Notes: generated by a model not told the origin, from the letters alone. A stretch of 64,000 nt of DNA from Aequorivita sp. CIP111184 (GCF_900489465.1 NZ_UEFQ01000028.1:1-64000), one strand, 5' to 3'; positions 1 to 10,942 are shown, numbered from the stretch's first letter. Translations and numbers: made by a program.

Positions 1-136
1 TCACTTTTCTTCTATTGTTTATTTCCTGATATGTCAAGATATTTGTTGCGCACAGCGCAACGCTTTAGGCTCTAAGCCTTAAGCCACGGGCCCTAAAAAG
101 CCTACAGCTTATAGCTTGTGGCCGATTGCTAAAACT
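1..136 (+). other. 23S-5S internal transcribed spacer (partial)
   Basis: This is the stretch immediately upstream of the 5S rRNA, presumably the spacer after a 23S gene lying outside the window. It has no ORF. It holds two adjacent hairpins: GTTGCGC/GCGCAAC with a 3-nt loop at 45-61, and GCTTTAGGCT/AGCCTTAAGC at about 62-84 with one mismatch. GCCAC near 84 can also pair with GTGGC near 119. Such stems would fit rRNA processing sites, but that role is inferred from position only. Confidence 0.6.
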
Positions 137-242
137 AAGGTGGTTATAGCGACGGGGCTCACCTCTTACCTTTCCGAACAGAGAAGTTAAGCCCGTTTGC
201 GCCGATGGTACTGCATCCTGTGGGAGAGTAGGTCGCCGCCTT
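137..242 (+). rRNA. rrf: 5S ribosomal RNA
   Basis: This is 5S rRNA of the large ribosomal subunit, about 106 nt long. The terminal helix I is visible as AAGGTGGT (137-144) pairing with GCCGCCTT (235-242). The conserved core CCGAACAGAGAAGTTAAGCCC and the helix IV/V segment GATGGTACTGC lie between. It is the last gene of a plus-strand rRNA operon and an intrinsic terminator follows within 10 nt. The ends are set by helix I and may be off by a base or two. Confidence 0.95.
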
Positions 243-249
243 CCTTTAA

Positions 250-282
250 AACCCCCTCCATTTAATTGGAGGGGGTTTTTTT
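250..282 (+). terminator. intrinsic terminator of the rRNA operon
   Basis: A perfect stem, ACCCCCTCCA (251-260) with TGGAGGGGGT (267-276), has a 6-nt loop and runs into a 7-T tract. It closes the rRNA operon just after 5S. Confidence 0.9.
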
Positions 283-367
283 ATGTGAAAAAGTAAAGGA
301 TTGCCACCAAAATAAAAATTGATTGTGATCGAATTTGAAGTTAGCAATGTAAAACATTTATCCTTCT

Positions 368-1621
368 TTAATTATATACCAACATTTTCTTTGTTTGGGA
401 AATTCCATTTTGAAAAACAGTACAAAAATACAAACCGTTAGAAATATCTAATTCTTCGATTAAAATTGTGTTGTTTCCTAAAGAGATAGTATTGTAGTCT
501 ATTTTTTTCACAATTCTTCCTTGTCCATCCCAAATTATTATTTTTAGAGGTCCTTCTTCGGTAAGGCAAAGACTTAGTTTTACTATATGACCTCTCAAGA
601 TTTTAAAATTCTCAATACCGCAATCCTTTTCCGAATAATCATTTATTGAAAGACTCCCTTCCTGTGAATAAATCTCGGTCTCAAAAAGATAATCTGTCTG
701 AAAGCCTGAAGCACAGATTAGTTTTGATGTATTTCCAATAAAGACTGAACCGCTGTTTCCTGTTAACCAAGATGTTGGTTTTGGTGCTAATTGCTGCCAA
801 TTATCTGTGTCTGGATTATAGAAATAGGTTTCATCAGAGAAGGTTTCAAAAGTATTGTCTGTACTACCACCTGTCATAATCACCCCGTCACGCCAAGTTT
901 GTGCTTCGAAAAATGTCCTGGTCTGTCCGGGAAAAGAGGTTTTTTCTTCCCATGTAATTATAGAACGGTCGTTGGCGTCAATTGTTCCAACCCGGACGGT
1001 ATTCCAATAATTAGGGGATAAAAAAGCATCGCTGCCACACATATACACCAGTTTATTATTGTGAATTGCAAAGCCTCCCCAACTTATACTAGTTCCGGGA
1101 GGCAACATTGGCGTTGCTTCCCGCCAACGATTGTAATTGCTATTGTACAAATAGGTTTTGTGCTGATATCCACCAACAACATAAATTAAACTATCTTGAT
1201 ATGATACTGCTCTGGCATCAACGATATTTCGAGGAAAGTCTGCGGCATCAGTCCATGTATCAGTTGCGATATTGTATTTGCGTACTTTTTTTATAGCATT
1301 TCCTGGCGTGGTCAACAGACCACCAATCATATAAATAGTATCTTTCAGAACTGCTATCGACCCGCCCAATAACTGTGTTGGTGGGGGAGCAACATTTGTC
1401 CAAGTATCATTACTTAGCTGATACCGCTGTGTAATTGGTGTAATTATACCATCTTGATTTCTACCTGAAACCATATAAAGATATCCGTCACCAGCTTTGC
1501 TGTAACCAATTGTTTGCCCTGCACGTATTCGCTCTGGAATATCGGCACCGGAGATCCATTGCGCGGTCATATTTGGAATTGTGAGTAAAATGAATACAAG
1601 GTAAAATAGATAAGTTTTCAT
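368..1621 (-). CDS. secreted kelch-repeat protein with T9SS sorting tail
   Basis: Probable exported beta-propeller protein of about 417 aa; its ligand is unknown. After a signal peptide ending near NMTAQ come repeated kelch-type blades, with recurring motifs such as YxLSNDTWT, YNIATDTWTDAADFP and YNPDTDNWQQLAPKP at roughly 50-residue spacing. The last 80 residues form a Por_Secre_tail-like beta sandwich ending in LVYN, the T9SS signal. I chose the ATG at 1621 because it starts directly before the hydrophobic signal segment; the in-frame start at 1642 is GTG and would add seven polar residues. The gene stands alone, divergent from the LytS-like kinase. Kelch folds are common in secreted Flavobacteriaceae proteins, so no specific function is claimed. 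Confidence 0.85.
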   Translation of the reverse strand: MKTYLFYLVFILLTIPNMTAQWISGADIPERIRAGQTIGYSKAGDGYLYMVSGRNQDGIITPITQRYQLSNDTWTNVAPPPTQLLGGSIAVLKDTIYMIGGLLTTPGNAIKKVRKYNIATDTWTDAADFPRNIVDARAVSYQDSLIYVVGGYQHKTYLYNSNYNRWREATPMLPPGTSISWGGFAIHNNKLVYMCGSDAFLSPNYWNTVRVGTIDANDRSIITWEEKTSFPGQTRTFFEAQTWRDGVIMTGGSTDNTFETFSDETYFYNPDTDNWQQLAPKPTSWLTGNSGSVFIGNTSKLICASGFQTDYLFETEIYSQEGSLSINDYSEKDCGIENFKILRGHIVKLSLCLTEEGPLKIIIWDGQGRIVKKIDYNTISLGNNTILIEELDISNGLYFCTVFQNGISQTKKMLVYN

Positions 1622-1835
1622 AATGATTGTTTTAGAATTCACTTAAAATTAATTCATTATAAAGCTCAAAATTTCAGATAGTTACAGACACACGCTATTA
1701 ATCAATGAAAAGCATTTTAACGTTTACAAATGGTCGTTGTTCTTAATAATTTAAACAAACACGTCATTGGGAGATACAAATACGTTGTTTGTAGCAACTT
1801 ATGAAAATCTAAATGCAAAACCGTATTTTTATGCC

Positions 1836-2888
1836 ATGCAAAAAAGATGGACAAAACACGTTTTCTTTTGGTTGGCGTATCATTCCTTTGAAGTTTATAC
1901 AGATTTTTTATGGATGCTGAACCAATACAGTCTTTCAGTTTGGGAAGCTTTCAAAATGTCCTCTATCGCAGAAACTGTAATTCTCTTGGCAATCAAGTTG
2001 CCAATGGTTTATATAATGTTTCACTTTCTTTCAAAATATACTGTAGAAAAACCGAATCGATTTAAATTGATCTTTTCGCTCAGCACAGTACTTATTTTGT
2101 TCAGCATTTTGGCACAGTTCATTATAGTGTATCTGTTCTTGCCAACTATTTATAAAAACGTTGATGTAGCGGAAACATTTGCTTTCCAAGGGATAATCAA
2201 CTCATTTATGGACAAGGTATTTATAGCGTGTTTGGCGATTGCGCTAAAGCAAATGTCCAACAGTCAAAGGCTTCGCGAAAGAGAGGGATTGCTGGTAAAA
2301 GAAAAATTGAAAACCGAATTGAACCTTCTAAAATCTCAAATAAACCCACACTTTCTGTTCAATACATTAAATAATATCTATTCTCTGGCGCGGAAAAAAT
2401 CTGATAAAACTCCTGAAGTTGTACTGAAACTTTCAAAACTCCTTCGGTTTGTAATGTATGAAACACAGCATCAATACATACCTATAAAGAAGGAATTAGA
2501 TTTTTTAAAGGATTATATTGAATTGCACAAAATACGTTATAACGAAAGGCTAAGAATTGACTTTAACTATGAAGTGGATGATTTAAGTACGCAAATAATG
2601 CCACATATTCTTACTCCTTTTGTTGAAAATGCATTTAAACACGGGGCAAGTCAGTCTACGGAAGCAACATTGATATCAATTGAATTGAAAATTTATCAAA
2701 ATCAATTGAATTATAAGGTGGAAAATTCATTCGAACCAACGCATTTGGATAATGAAGAAAACGGCATTGGATTAAGAAACTTACAGCGCCAATTAGAATT
2801 GATGTATAAAAATTTTAGTATGGAGACAAAAAATAAAAATCAAAGGTTCATTGCAGAACTTTCAGTGAATTTAATCCAAAAAGTATGA
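1836..2888 (+). CDS. LytS/YehU-family sensor histidine kinase
   Basis: Membrane sensor kinase of the His_kinase (PF06580) type, about 350 aa. Four hydrophobic segments fill the first ~140 residues, followed by a short coiled linker and the phosphoacceptor motif QINPHFLFNTLNN. The C-terminal ATPase domain has the N-box PHILTPFVENAFKHG and a glycine-rich NGIGLRNL motif. The ATG at 1836 is preferred over a TTG at 1767 because translation from it begins MQKRWTKHVFFW, a normal start for this family. Its stop overlaps the start of the response regulator by 4 bp (ATGA), so the two are translationally coupled. The signal sensed is unknown. Confidence 0.9.
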   Translation: MQKRWTKHVFFWLAYHSFEVYTDFLWMLNQYSLSVWEAFKMSSIAETVILLAIKLPMVYIMFHFLSKYTVEKPNRFKLIFSLSTVLILFSILAQFIIVYLFLPTIYKNVDVAETFAFQGIINSFMDKVFIACLAIALKQMSNSQRLREREGLLVKEKLKTELNLLKSQINPHFLFNTLNNIYSLARKKSDKTPEVVLKLSKLLRFVMYETQHQYIPIKKELDFLKDYIELHKIRYNERLRIDFNYEVDDLSTQIMPHILTPFVENAFKHGASQSTEATLISIELKIYQNQLNYKVENSFEPTHLDNEENGIGLRNLQRQLELMYKNFSMETKNKNQRFIAELSVNLIQKV

Positions 2889-3580
2889 CTATTAGATGCC
2901 TAGTTGTAGAGGACGAGCCATTGGCTACCGATGTGATGGTTGATTTTATTAGCCAAGTTCCATTTTTAATTTTAGAAAAAACGTGTACAGATGCCCTTGC
3001 AGCAATGAAGATTTTGAATGAACGGAAAATCGATTTGATATTTCTCGATATCCATTTGCCAAAATTGAAGGGGTTGGACTTTTTAAGCACACTAAAAAAC
3101 CCTCCAATGATTATTATAACAACTGCATATCACGAATTTGCGCTGAAAAGTTATGATTACCATGTGCTGGATTACCTTCTAAAACCAATCGAGTTTAGCA
3201 GATTTATGGTTGCGGTACAAAAAGCTGCAAGCCAAACCAATAAAGAAGTCTTTACGATTGAAGAGACGGCAAAAGACGGATTGTTTTTTACCGTCAACAA
3301 AAAGAAAGCACGCGTGGCCTTTCATTCAATCATTTATATTGAAAGTCAACGCGAGAATGTAAAAATTGTGACTGAAACGAACATTCTCCAAACTAGAATC
3401 GCCATTAGTGAATTGGAAAAACAACTGCCCGATAGCTTTGTTCGCATTCATCGGTCATACATTGCGTCAAAACAAAAAATAGATTTTGTGGAGGGACAGG
3501 AAATTGAAATTCGCGGAAAGCGTTTGCCGATTGGTAGAAGTTATAAAAATGAAGTCCATTCGGCTTTGGGCATTAAATAA
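2885..3580 (+). CDS. LytTR-family response regulator
   Basis: DNA-binding response regulator, 231 aa, partner of the overlapping LytS-type kinase. The N-terminal receiver has the acidic pair ED at 9-10, the phospho-acceptor Asp55 in LIFLDIHLP, and the conserved Lys in YLLKPIEF. The C-terminal LytTR domain (about 130-231) shows the typical YIESQRENVKI and FVRIHRSYI motifs. The pair resembles widespread Bacteroidetes LytS/LytT modules whose targets cannot be read from sequence. The gene converges on the DUF6095/murQ operon with a 43-bp gap and no clear terminator. Confidence 0.93.
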   Translation: MTIRCLVVEDEPLATDVMVDFISQVPFLILEKTCTDALAAMKILNERKIDLIFLDIHLPKLKGLDFLSTLKNPPMIIITTAYHEFALKSYDYHVLDYLLKPIEFSRFMVAVQKAASQTNKEVFTIEETAKDGLFFTVNKKKARVAFHSIIYIESQRENVKIVTETNILQTRIAISELEKQLPDSFVRIHRSYIASKQKIDFVEGQEIEIRGKRLPIGRSYKNEVHSALGIK

Positions 3581-3623
3581 AGCGATGTCTTAATTTTTTG
3601 AAGGATAAATAAAAGAATCAAGA

Positions 3624-3848
3624 TTAAAAAATAGATTTTAAAATTGTATTTATTCCTTTAAATAAAAGATAAATTGCCCCGGCACCAGCAACTATTCCAA
3701 AGAAAAGAAACACGAAAAACATAAAGGTTTCTTTATTTAGAAAAGATAGGGTTAATAAATAAGGACTTAAAAAAAGTAAAGGCAAAGCAAAAGCCATAAA
3801 TTTTAGGCCTTTTTTCAATATATCAAAATCTGTATGTTCTTTACCCAT
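3624..3848 (-). CDS. DUF6095 family small membrane protein
   Basis: Small protein of 74 aa with two predicted membrane helices (about residues 16-36 and 42-66) and a short charged N-terminus. It matches the DUF6095 family of Flavobacteriaceae by length and pattern; the function is unknown. Its start overlaps the end of murQ by 8 bp, so it is the last gene of the TonB receptor-DUF4249-murQ operon and is probably translated by coupling. Linkage to murQ hints at an envelope role, but this is inference. Confidence 0.75.
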   Translation of the reverse strand: MGKEHTDFDILKKGLKFMAFALPLLFLSPYLLTLSFLNKETFMFFVFLFFGIVAGAGAIYLLFKGINTILKSIF

Positions 3849-4656
3849 TTTGAAAATTATTTATAGCGTTCCGAACATTTTTATGTTTTTCCAAAAGTAT
3901 TTGAGCCTCAGTTTCCGAAATATTTAGTTCTTCCATGATCATTCGTATACCGCGATCCACGAGCTTATTGTTGCTCAATTGCATATCTACCATTTTATTT
4001 CCTTTTACTCTTCCCAATTGAATCATCGCAGCGGTTGAAATCATATTGAGCACCAATTTTTGAGCAGTTCCTGCTTTCATTCGTGAGCTTCCGGTAACGA
4101 ATTCTGAACCTACAATTACAACAATAGGAAATTGTGCCGTTGTAGCCAACGGACTTCCTTCATTACAAGTTATACAACCTGTGGAAATATTTTTTTCATT
4201 ACATTTTTTAAGTGCTCCAATTACATAAGGAGTAGTTCCTGAAGCTGCAATGCCTATAACAAAATCTTTTTCTGTGATATTTTCTTTTTGGAGATCTTCC
4301 CAGCCTTGATTTTCAGAATCTTCTGCAAACTCTACTGCCTTTCTAATGGCGATATCGCCTCCCGCAATTAAACCAATAACTAAATTGTGAGGAACTCCAA
4401 AGGTGGGGGGGCATTCACTGGCATCAACAATGCCTAAACGACCACTGGTTCCTGCGCCAATGTAGAAAAGTCTTCCGCCAGATTTCAATTTTTCAATAAC
4501 TTTTTCTGTGAGTCTTTCTATCTGTGGAAGTGATCTCTCAACAGAATCAGCAACGGTTTTGTCTTCGCTATTTATCTTTTGAAGCAATTCAGAAACGTTC
4601 ATTTTTTCTAAATGATTGTATTTTGAATTCAATTCGGTCGTTTTTATAAAAGGCAT
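3841..4656 (-). CDS. murQ: N-acetylmuramic acid 6-phosphate etherase
   Basis: Cleaves the D-lactyl ether of MurNAc-6-phosphate to give GlcNAc-6-phosphate during peptidoglycan recycling in the cytoplasm. The protein is about 271 aa, slightly short of the usual ~300. It has the SIS-domain signature GAGTSGRLGIVDASECPPTFG, the catalytic-region Glu in this motif, and the family segment SRMKAGTAQKLVLNMIST. The ATG at 4656 gives MPFIKTTELNSKY; an in-frame TTG two codons earlier is less likely. It lies 30 bp downstream of a DUF4249 lipoprotein and upstream of DUF6095, in the same direction. No MurNAc kinase or PTS gene is visible nearby. Confidence 0.95.
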   Translation of the reverse strand: MPFIKTTELNSKYNHLEKMNVSELLQKINSEDKTVADSVERSLPQIERLTEKVIEKLKSGGRLFYIGAGTSGRLGIVDASECPPTFGVPHNLVIGLIAGGDIAIRKAVEFAEDSENQGWEDLQKENITEKDFVIGIAASGTTPYVIGALKKCNEKNISTGCITCNEGSPLATTAQFPIVVIVGSEFVTGSSRMKAGTAQKLVLNMISTAAMIQLGRVKGNKMVDMQLSNNKLVDRGIRMIMEELNISETEAQILLEKHKNVRNAINNFQNG

Positions 4657-4686
4657 AGTCAAATTTACGATTTTGAAATAAATTAA

Positions 4687-5484
4687 TTACTGTACAGTAT
4701 AATTAAGTGTTGACACTTCAGAAACCTTAAAATATCCCAATGGATAATTATCTGGATTTGTTTGGTTCACAATATTGCCACGTACAGTAGCTGGCTGTGT
4801 TTCAAAAGGGCCACCACCGCCGCCAGTTTGTTGTAAAAGGATAAACATAAAATTATAATACGCTTCACTTACACCGTAAATATTGAATTGTACTTCATCT
4901 CCCGGCGCCAAATCTTCCACCAAGTAATATCCAAAAATAGTATTACCATCAAAAAATTCATCGTTATAAACATCAAGAGCGTCACCTCTTTCAGAAAGAC
5001 CTTCAAAAAAATAAAAATTTTGTTCTCCAGCTGGATCGGTAAAAAATGCTTTTAGTTCAATGTCTTCTCCTGTAAAACCTCCATCGTCACGTTGCTCAAC
5101 AAATTCTAAAGGAGAAACGGTGTAAAGCGTTTCTGTGGCGGAATATGTTTCTTCTTTATATACTATGTTTAAAGTGTATTCCACATTAAGTTGTGGCGAG
5201 AGGTTGGAGTTGTAGATTCCGTTTTGGGAATACATAAACGGATATATTAAGCCGTTCTCATCAGTAACGGTAATTTCTGCGTCTGTAACAAAAGGAATGT
5301 TATTGTCAAAAAATGGAGCAGTAGTAGTTAGTCTAACTGCACTGCTAGCATTGCCGTTTTCCCAAACATTTAAATTTGCTTCAATTACTAGTCTGGGAGC
5401 GGCTTCATTAAGTTCAACATCAATAACATCTTCACAAGAAGTTACTATTCCGAAGAAAAACACCATTAAAAATAACTTCTTCAT
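4687..5484 (-). CDS. DUF4249 family lipoprotein
   Basis: Predicted outer-membrane-associated lipoprotein, 265 aa. The signal peptide ends in a lipobox with Cys17 (IVTSC), followed by acidic residues (EDVIDVELNE), as in many surface-exposed Bacteroidetes lipoproteins. The body is beta-rich, with an N-terminal Ig-like region and the DUF4249 pattern. DUF4249 genes typically sit directly after a TonB-dependent receptor, as here (4-bp gap), and are thought to be accessory subunits of the transporter. The substrate is unknown. Confidence 0.9.
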   Translation of the reverse strand: MKKLFLMVFFFGIVTSCEDVIDVELNEAAPRLVIEANLNVWENGNASSAVRLTTTAPFFDNNIPFVTDAEITVTDENGLIYPFMYSQNGIYNSNLSPQLNVEYTLNIVYKEETYSATETLYTVSPLEFVEQRDDGGFTGEDIELKAFFTDPAGEQNFYFFEGLSERGDALDVYNDEFFDGNTIFGYYLVEDLAPGDEVQFNIYGVSEAYYNFMFILLQQTGGGGGPFETQPATVRGNIVNQTNPDNYPLGYFKVSEVSTLNYTVQ

Positions 5485-5488
5485 ATTC

Positions 5489-7849
5489 TTAAAATTTAAA
5501 GTTATAGGTTACTGAAGGAATTATCCCAAAAATTGAAAGTCGCACAGCTTCGTTTTGTCCAATATCTGTATTTTCTCGAAACGAAACTGAAGCAGCATTC
5601 TTTCTATTGTACGCATTATAAATGCTAAAAACCCATTCGCCTTTCCAGCGTTTGGTACTTTCGGGTTTTGGTGTCCAAGTTGCAGAAAAATCCAATCGGT
5701 TATAAGATGAAAGTCTACTGCTGTTGCGAGCTTCATAAACTGGAACTACCACGCCGTTGTATTCATATTGTCCTTCTGGATAGGTGGTAGGTATTCCTGT
5801 TTGAAAGATAAAATTTGCGCCAAAAGACCATTTTTTTGAAAGTTCATATTGGCCCGTAATTGAAATATCATGCGTTTTGTCCCACGCTGAATTATACCAA
5901 TCGCCATTATTTATTCCGCTTTCAATAGAAGTTCTTCCAGGGGTGCGTTGTTCACTTTTGGAAAGCGTATATGCCATCCATCCCTGTAGTTTTCCAGTAT
6001 TCTTTTTAAAAAGAATCTCCAAGCCATATGCTCTTGCTTCCCCATTTAAAAGAATTTGCTCTACGGCATCGTTGGCTATTAAATCGGCATCATCAATATA
6101 ATCCAATCTGTTTTGTACTTTCTTGTAGTAGGTTTCTACTTCTAAGGAATAATTTTTAAAATTCCTGAAATATCCCAACGCTACTTGATCTGCCAATTGG
6201 GGTTCAATATACTTGCCGCTCGGGGCGTAAATATCAAACGGAGTGGGGGAAGTAGTGTTGCTAATTAAATGTATATATTGAGTCATTCGATTATAACTAG
6301 CTTTGATTGAAGTATCGTCATTCAGCAAATAGGAAATAGCAAATCGCGGCTCTAAATTAGCAAAGGACTTTATGGTTTCACCTCTACTAAAAGAAACAGT
6401 ATCATTTGGTTTTGCTTTCTGGTAAATATCTAAGCTTTGATTGTAAATAATTGGGTTGTCATTTTCATATAAAAAGAATTCATCTTGTCCCAAACGATTG
6501 AAAGTTGATAACCGAAGTCCTGCCTTTACAGAAATTTTATCAGAAAGTTCAATTTCGGCATCTACATAAGCAGCATTTTCCCAAGCATATTTATCGGTCA
6601 GTTTGAAAGCGTTAATTCCAGAATCTTGTGTTGTTGGTGTTACATTTCCGGGATTGAATTTGTAATAAATACTATTTATACCGTAGCGCAAATCTATATT
6701 TTCTGAAATGTAATTTGTAAAATCGTATTTCAGATTAAGATTGCGTACACCACTATCAAAATTAAATTCAACAAATTTCAGTTCCAAGCCGTAATAGTAA
6801 TCGGAATAAATCACCGATAGGTTTGAAAACAATTTATCTGAAAAAAGATGGTTCCATCGAAGGTTGAGTGTGGTGTTTCCGAAGCTATTCGCGAAGCTGT
6901 CCGATATTTCAAACACATCCCTTCCAAAGTATCCTGACAAAAAGAGGCGGTTATTATCATTGAGGTTGTAGCTAAGTTTAGTGTTCAAATCATAAAAATA
7001 GGCGATGTTGTCATTGTCAAATAGCGGAAGAAATAAATGTGCATAACTACTGCGGCCACCCACCAAAAATGATGCAACGTCCTTTTTTATAGGACCTTCC
7101 AAAAGCAATCTACTTGCAACAAGTCCAATACCCCCACTGGCGTGATATTCCCGTTTATTCCCATCTTTTTGGTAAATATCCAAAACCGAAGAAATGCGTC
7201 CGCCATATCGCGCGGGAATTCCCCCTTTATAAAGTGTTAAATCTTTAATGGCATCGGGATTAAAAACCGAAAAGAAACCGAACAAATGCGAAGAATTATA
7301 AAGCGTAGCCTCGTCTAACAAAATCAAGTTTTGGTCTGCAGCACCACCGCGAACGTTGAAACCGCTGGCACCTTCGCCTGCACTGGTAACACCGGGAAGT
7401 AGTGTGATGGCTTTTATAACGTCTACTTCACCTAAAACCACGGGCACTTTTTTAATAGTATTGATGGAAAGAACATTCGTACTCATTTGTGCATTGCGAA
7501 TGTTCAGCTTTTCAACATCAGTTTCAATAATTACCTCATCCAAGCTTTCGGTATCTGTAGCGAGTTCCAAATCCTGTTTTAAATTTTCTAAAAGTGAAAT
7601 TTGAATTTTTTGTGCGGCAAAACCGATGCTGCTATAAATAATTTCATAATCACCCTTGGGAAGCGTTATAGAGTAATAACCGTATTGATTTGTAACTGTT
7701 CCCGTTTGTAGGGAAGGAATAATCACATTTACGCCGAAAAGTGTTTCCCCAGTTTCAGCTTCGGAAATGGTCCCGCTGATTGTGAATTTTTCTTGTGCGA
7801 ATGCTGTAAGGCTTCCGAAGAAAATTAGAAAAGTGAGTAATTTTTTCAA
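5489..7849 (-). CDS. TonB-dependent outer-membrane receptor with carboxypeptidase-regulatory-like N-domain
   Basis: TonB-dependent transporter, 786 aa. Order: signal peptide (to about residue 18, AFA-QEKF), a CarboxypepD_reg-like beta sandwich (about 22-100, GTISEAETGETLFGVNV), the plug domain (about 110-230, with VRGGAADQNLILLDEA), and a beta-barrel ending in the aromatic-terminated strand PSVTYNFKF. The start codon is TTG: it alone gives the complete signal peptide MKKLLTFLIFFG, and I find no upstream in-frame ATG. It is the first gene of an operon with DUF4249, murQ and DUF6095. The ligand is unknown; the murQ linkage makes a cell-wall fragment possible but not shown. Confidence 0.93.
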   Translation of the reverse strand: MKKLLTFLIFFGSLTAFAQEKFTISGTISEAETGETLFGVNVIIPSLQTGTVTNQYGYYSITLPKGDYEIIYSSIGFAAQKIQISLLENLKQDLELATDTESLDEVIIETDVEKLNIRNAQMSTNVLSINTIKKVPVVLGEVDVIKAITLLPGVTSAGEGASGFNVRGGAADQNLILLDEATLYNSSHLFGFFSVFNPDAIKDLTLYKGGIPARYGGRISSVLDIYQKDGNKREYHASGGIGLVASRLLLEGPIKKDVASFLVGGRSSYAHLFLPLFDNDNIAYFYDLNTKLSYNLNDNNRLFLSGYFGRDVFEISDSFANSFGNTTLNLRWNHLFSDKLFSNLSVIYSDYYYGLELKFVEFNFDSGVRNLNLKYDFTNYISENIDLRYGINSIYYKFNPGNVTPTTQDSGINAFKLTDKYAWENAAYVDAEIELSDKISVKAGLRLSTFNRLGQDEFFLYENDNPIIYNQSLDIYQKAKPNDTVSFSRGETIKSFANLEPRFAISYLLNDDTSIKASYNRMTQYIHLISNTTSPTPFDIYAPSGKYIEPQLADQVALGYFRNFKNYSLEVETYYKKVQNRLDYIDDADLIANDAVEQILLNGEARAYGLEILFKKNTGKLQGWMAYTLSKSEQRTPGRTSIESGINNGDWYNSAWDKTHDISITGQYELSKKWSFGANFIFQTGIPTTYPEGQYEYNGVVVPVYEARNSSRLSSYNRLDFSATWTPKPESTKRWKGEWVFSIYNAYNRKNAASVSFRENTDIGQNEAVRLSIFGIIPSVTYNFKF

Positions 7850-7870
7850 ATGTTTGATTCTTAGATATAA

Positions 7871-7898
7871 AAAAACCTTCAGCTACACTGAAGGTTTT
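7871..7898 (-). terminator. intrinsic terminator downstream of icd
   Basis: The stem AAAACCTTCAG (872-882 of 7 kb) pairs perfectly with CTGAAGGTTTT (888-898) around a CTACA loop. On the minus strand it is followed by a T tract, so it ends the icd transcript before the TonB receptor gene. Confidence 0.85.
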
Positions 7899-7913
7899 AA
7901 AACGTTTAGGTTT

Positions 7914-10172
<2,259 letters not shown>

Positions 10173-10189
10173 TTACAATTTAAGGAATA

Positions 10190-10197
10190 CAAATATA
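10190..10197 (-). promoter_or_regulatory. putative -7 element of icd promoter
   Basis: The minus strand reads TATATTTG here, an exact match to the Bacteroidetes -7 consensus TAnnTTTG. It would start transcription about 43 nt before the icd ATG. No clear -33 TTG is present at the expected distance. Confidence 0.5.
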
Positions 10198-10416
10198 ACG
10201 ATTTGAGAGGGCTTTTAAAAGCTAATAAAGGTCTTAATTATTTAATTCAATTGAGGGTTGTTAATATTAAGTGTTGAATATTAAATGGGGGTTATTCATT
10301 CTAAATTCAAAATTTTACTATGAGTTATTTATGACTTATATAAGGGAAGCCTTATGTGTTAGGATTACAATAATGACAGTGTTATGTCGAGATTCGGGAT
10401 GGAAAACAATGATTTA
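10198..10416. other. non-coding stretch upstream of icd
   Basis: AT-rich DNA with no convincing gene on either strand. The one notable element is a hairpin, ATAAGG-GAAG-CCTTAT at 10340-10355, with a 4-nt loop and no T tract. Confidence 0.5.
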
Positions 10417-10600
10417 AAACAAGAAAAGCCATATCACTGTATAAAATACATTGTGATATGGCTCCTTGTAAAGCAAACCGTTACCAACCAATTCACCGAG
10501 GTGAATTCCAAGGCAAGTTTATTATACCCTTGCGGTTGTGATTTACTTACACGGGTTTCGTTTTGTAATTTTAATCTTCCGTGAGGTTGATTCCATTTTC
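10417..10600 (-). ncRNA. candidate small structured RNA with intrinsic terminator
   Basis: Unassigned candidate. Read on the minus strand, the segment ends in a very strong hairpin: AGCCATATCAC plus TGTAT (427-442 of 10 kb) pairs with ATACA plus GTGATATGGCT (446-463), broken only by a 2-nt bulge. It is followed by a T-rich tract (TTTTCTTGTTTT), as in an intrinsic terminator. Upstream in the transcript are a 7-bp hairpin AATTCAC/GTGAATT with a 4-nt loop (10490-10507), a GCAAG/CTTGC stem (10513-10533) and a longer imperfect pairing between about 10466-10481 and 10551-10568 enclosing both. A TAGATTTG -7-like element lies at 10707-10714 on the same strand. The 5' end is uncertain. I do not recognise it as tmRNA, RNase P or SRP RNA; a 6S-like RNA is possible. 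Confidence 0.5.
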
Positions 10601-10913
10601 AAAAACTGACCCAAAACTTTTTTCAATCTCAGTACTAATAATCTAAAGATCGTGAGTGCCTCAAGCAATTAAAAAAAGCCTATAAAGTGTTTTCTTTTTA
10701 TTTTTTCAAATCTAAAAACTAACAATCTTGAGAGCGTTAGCTTCATTAATAATTTGAAAAAAATATTTGTAAAAGAACGTAACTTTTGTTTATCATTTTG
10801 GCTATTATACCATTTTGATACTGCTAATATAGAATGTAAATTCTAATATACAACAAAACATAACCCATTAATAGTCCACCGTTTACAAACATGGCTTATA
10901 AACAATTGTTCAT
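10601..10913. other. non-coding stretch between candidate RNA and rplS
   Basis: No gene is supported. The DNA is A/T-rich with several poly-A or poly-T runs. Two loosely similar segments occur, around 10641-10676 (ATCGTGAGTGCC) and 10724-10760 (ATCTTGAGAGCG). On the minus strand, 10707-10714 reads TAGATTTG and could be the -7 element for the candidate RNA. Confidence 0.4.
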
Positions 10914-10942
10914 AAAAAAAGCCCTGTAATAACAGGGCTTTT
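10914..10942 (-). terminator. intrinsic terminator of rplS
   Basis: GCCCTGT (921-927 of 10 kb) pairs with ACAGGGC (932-938) around a 4-nt loop. The minus strand continues into a run of seven T, ending the rplS transcript 24 bp after its stop. Confidence 0.9.

Noticed and set aside
10384-10584. 66-residue plus-strand ORF in the icd-rplS gap
   Set aside because: Its sequence is the antisense of a strong hairpin and other palindromes, it has no family resemblance, and no promoter fits. The structured-RNA explanation on the minus strand is better.
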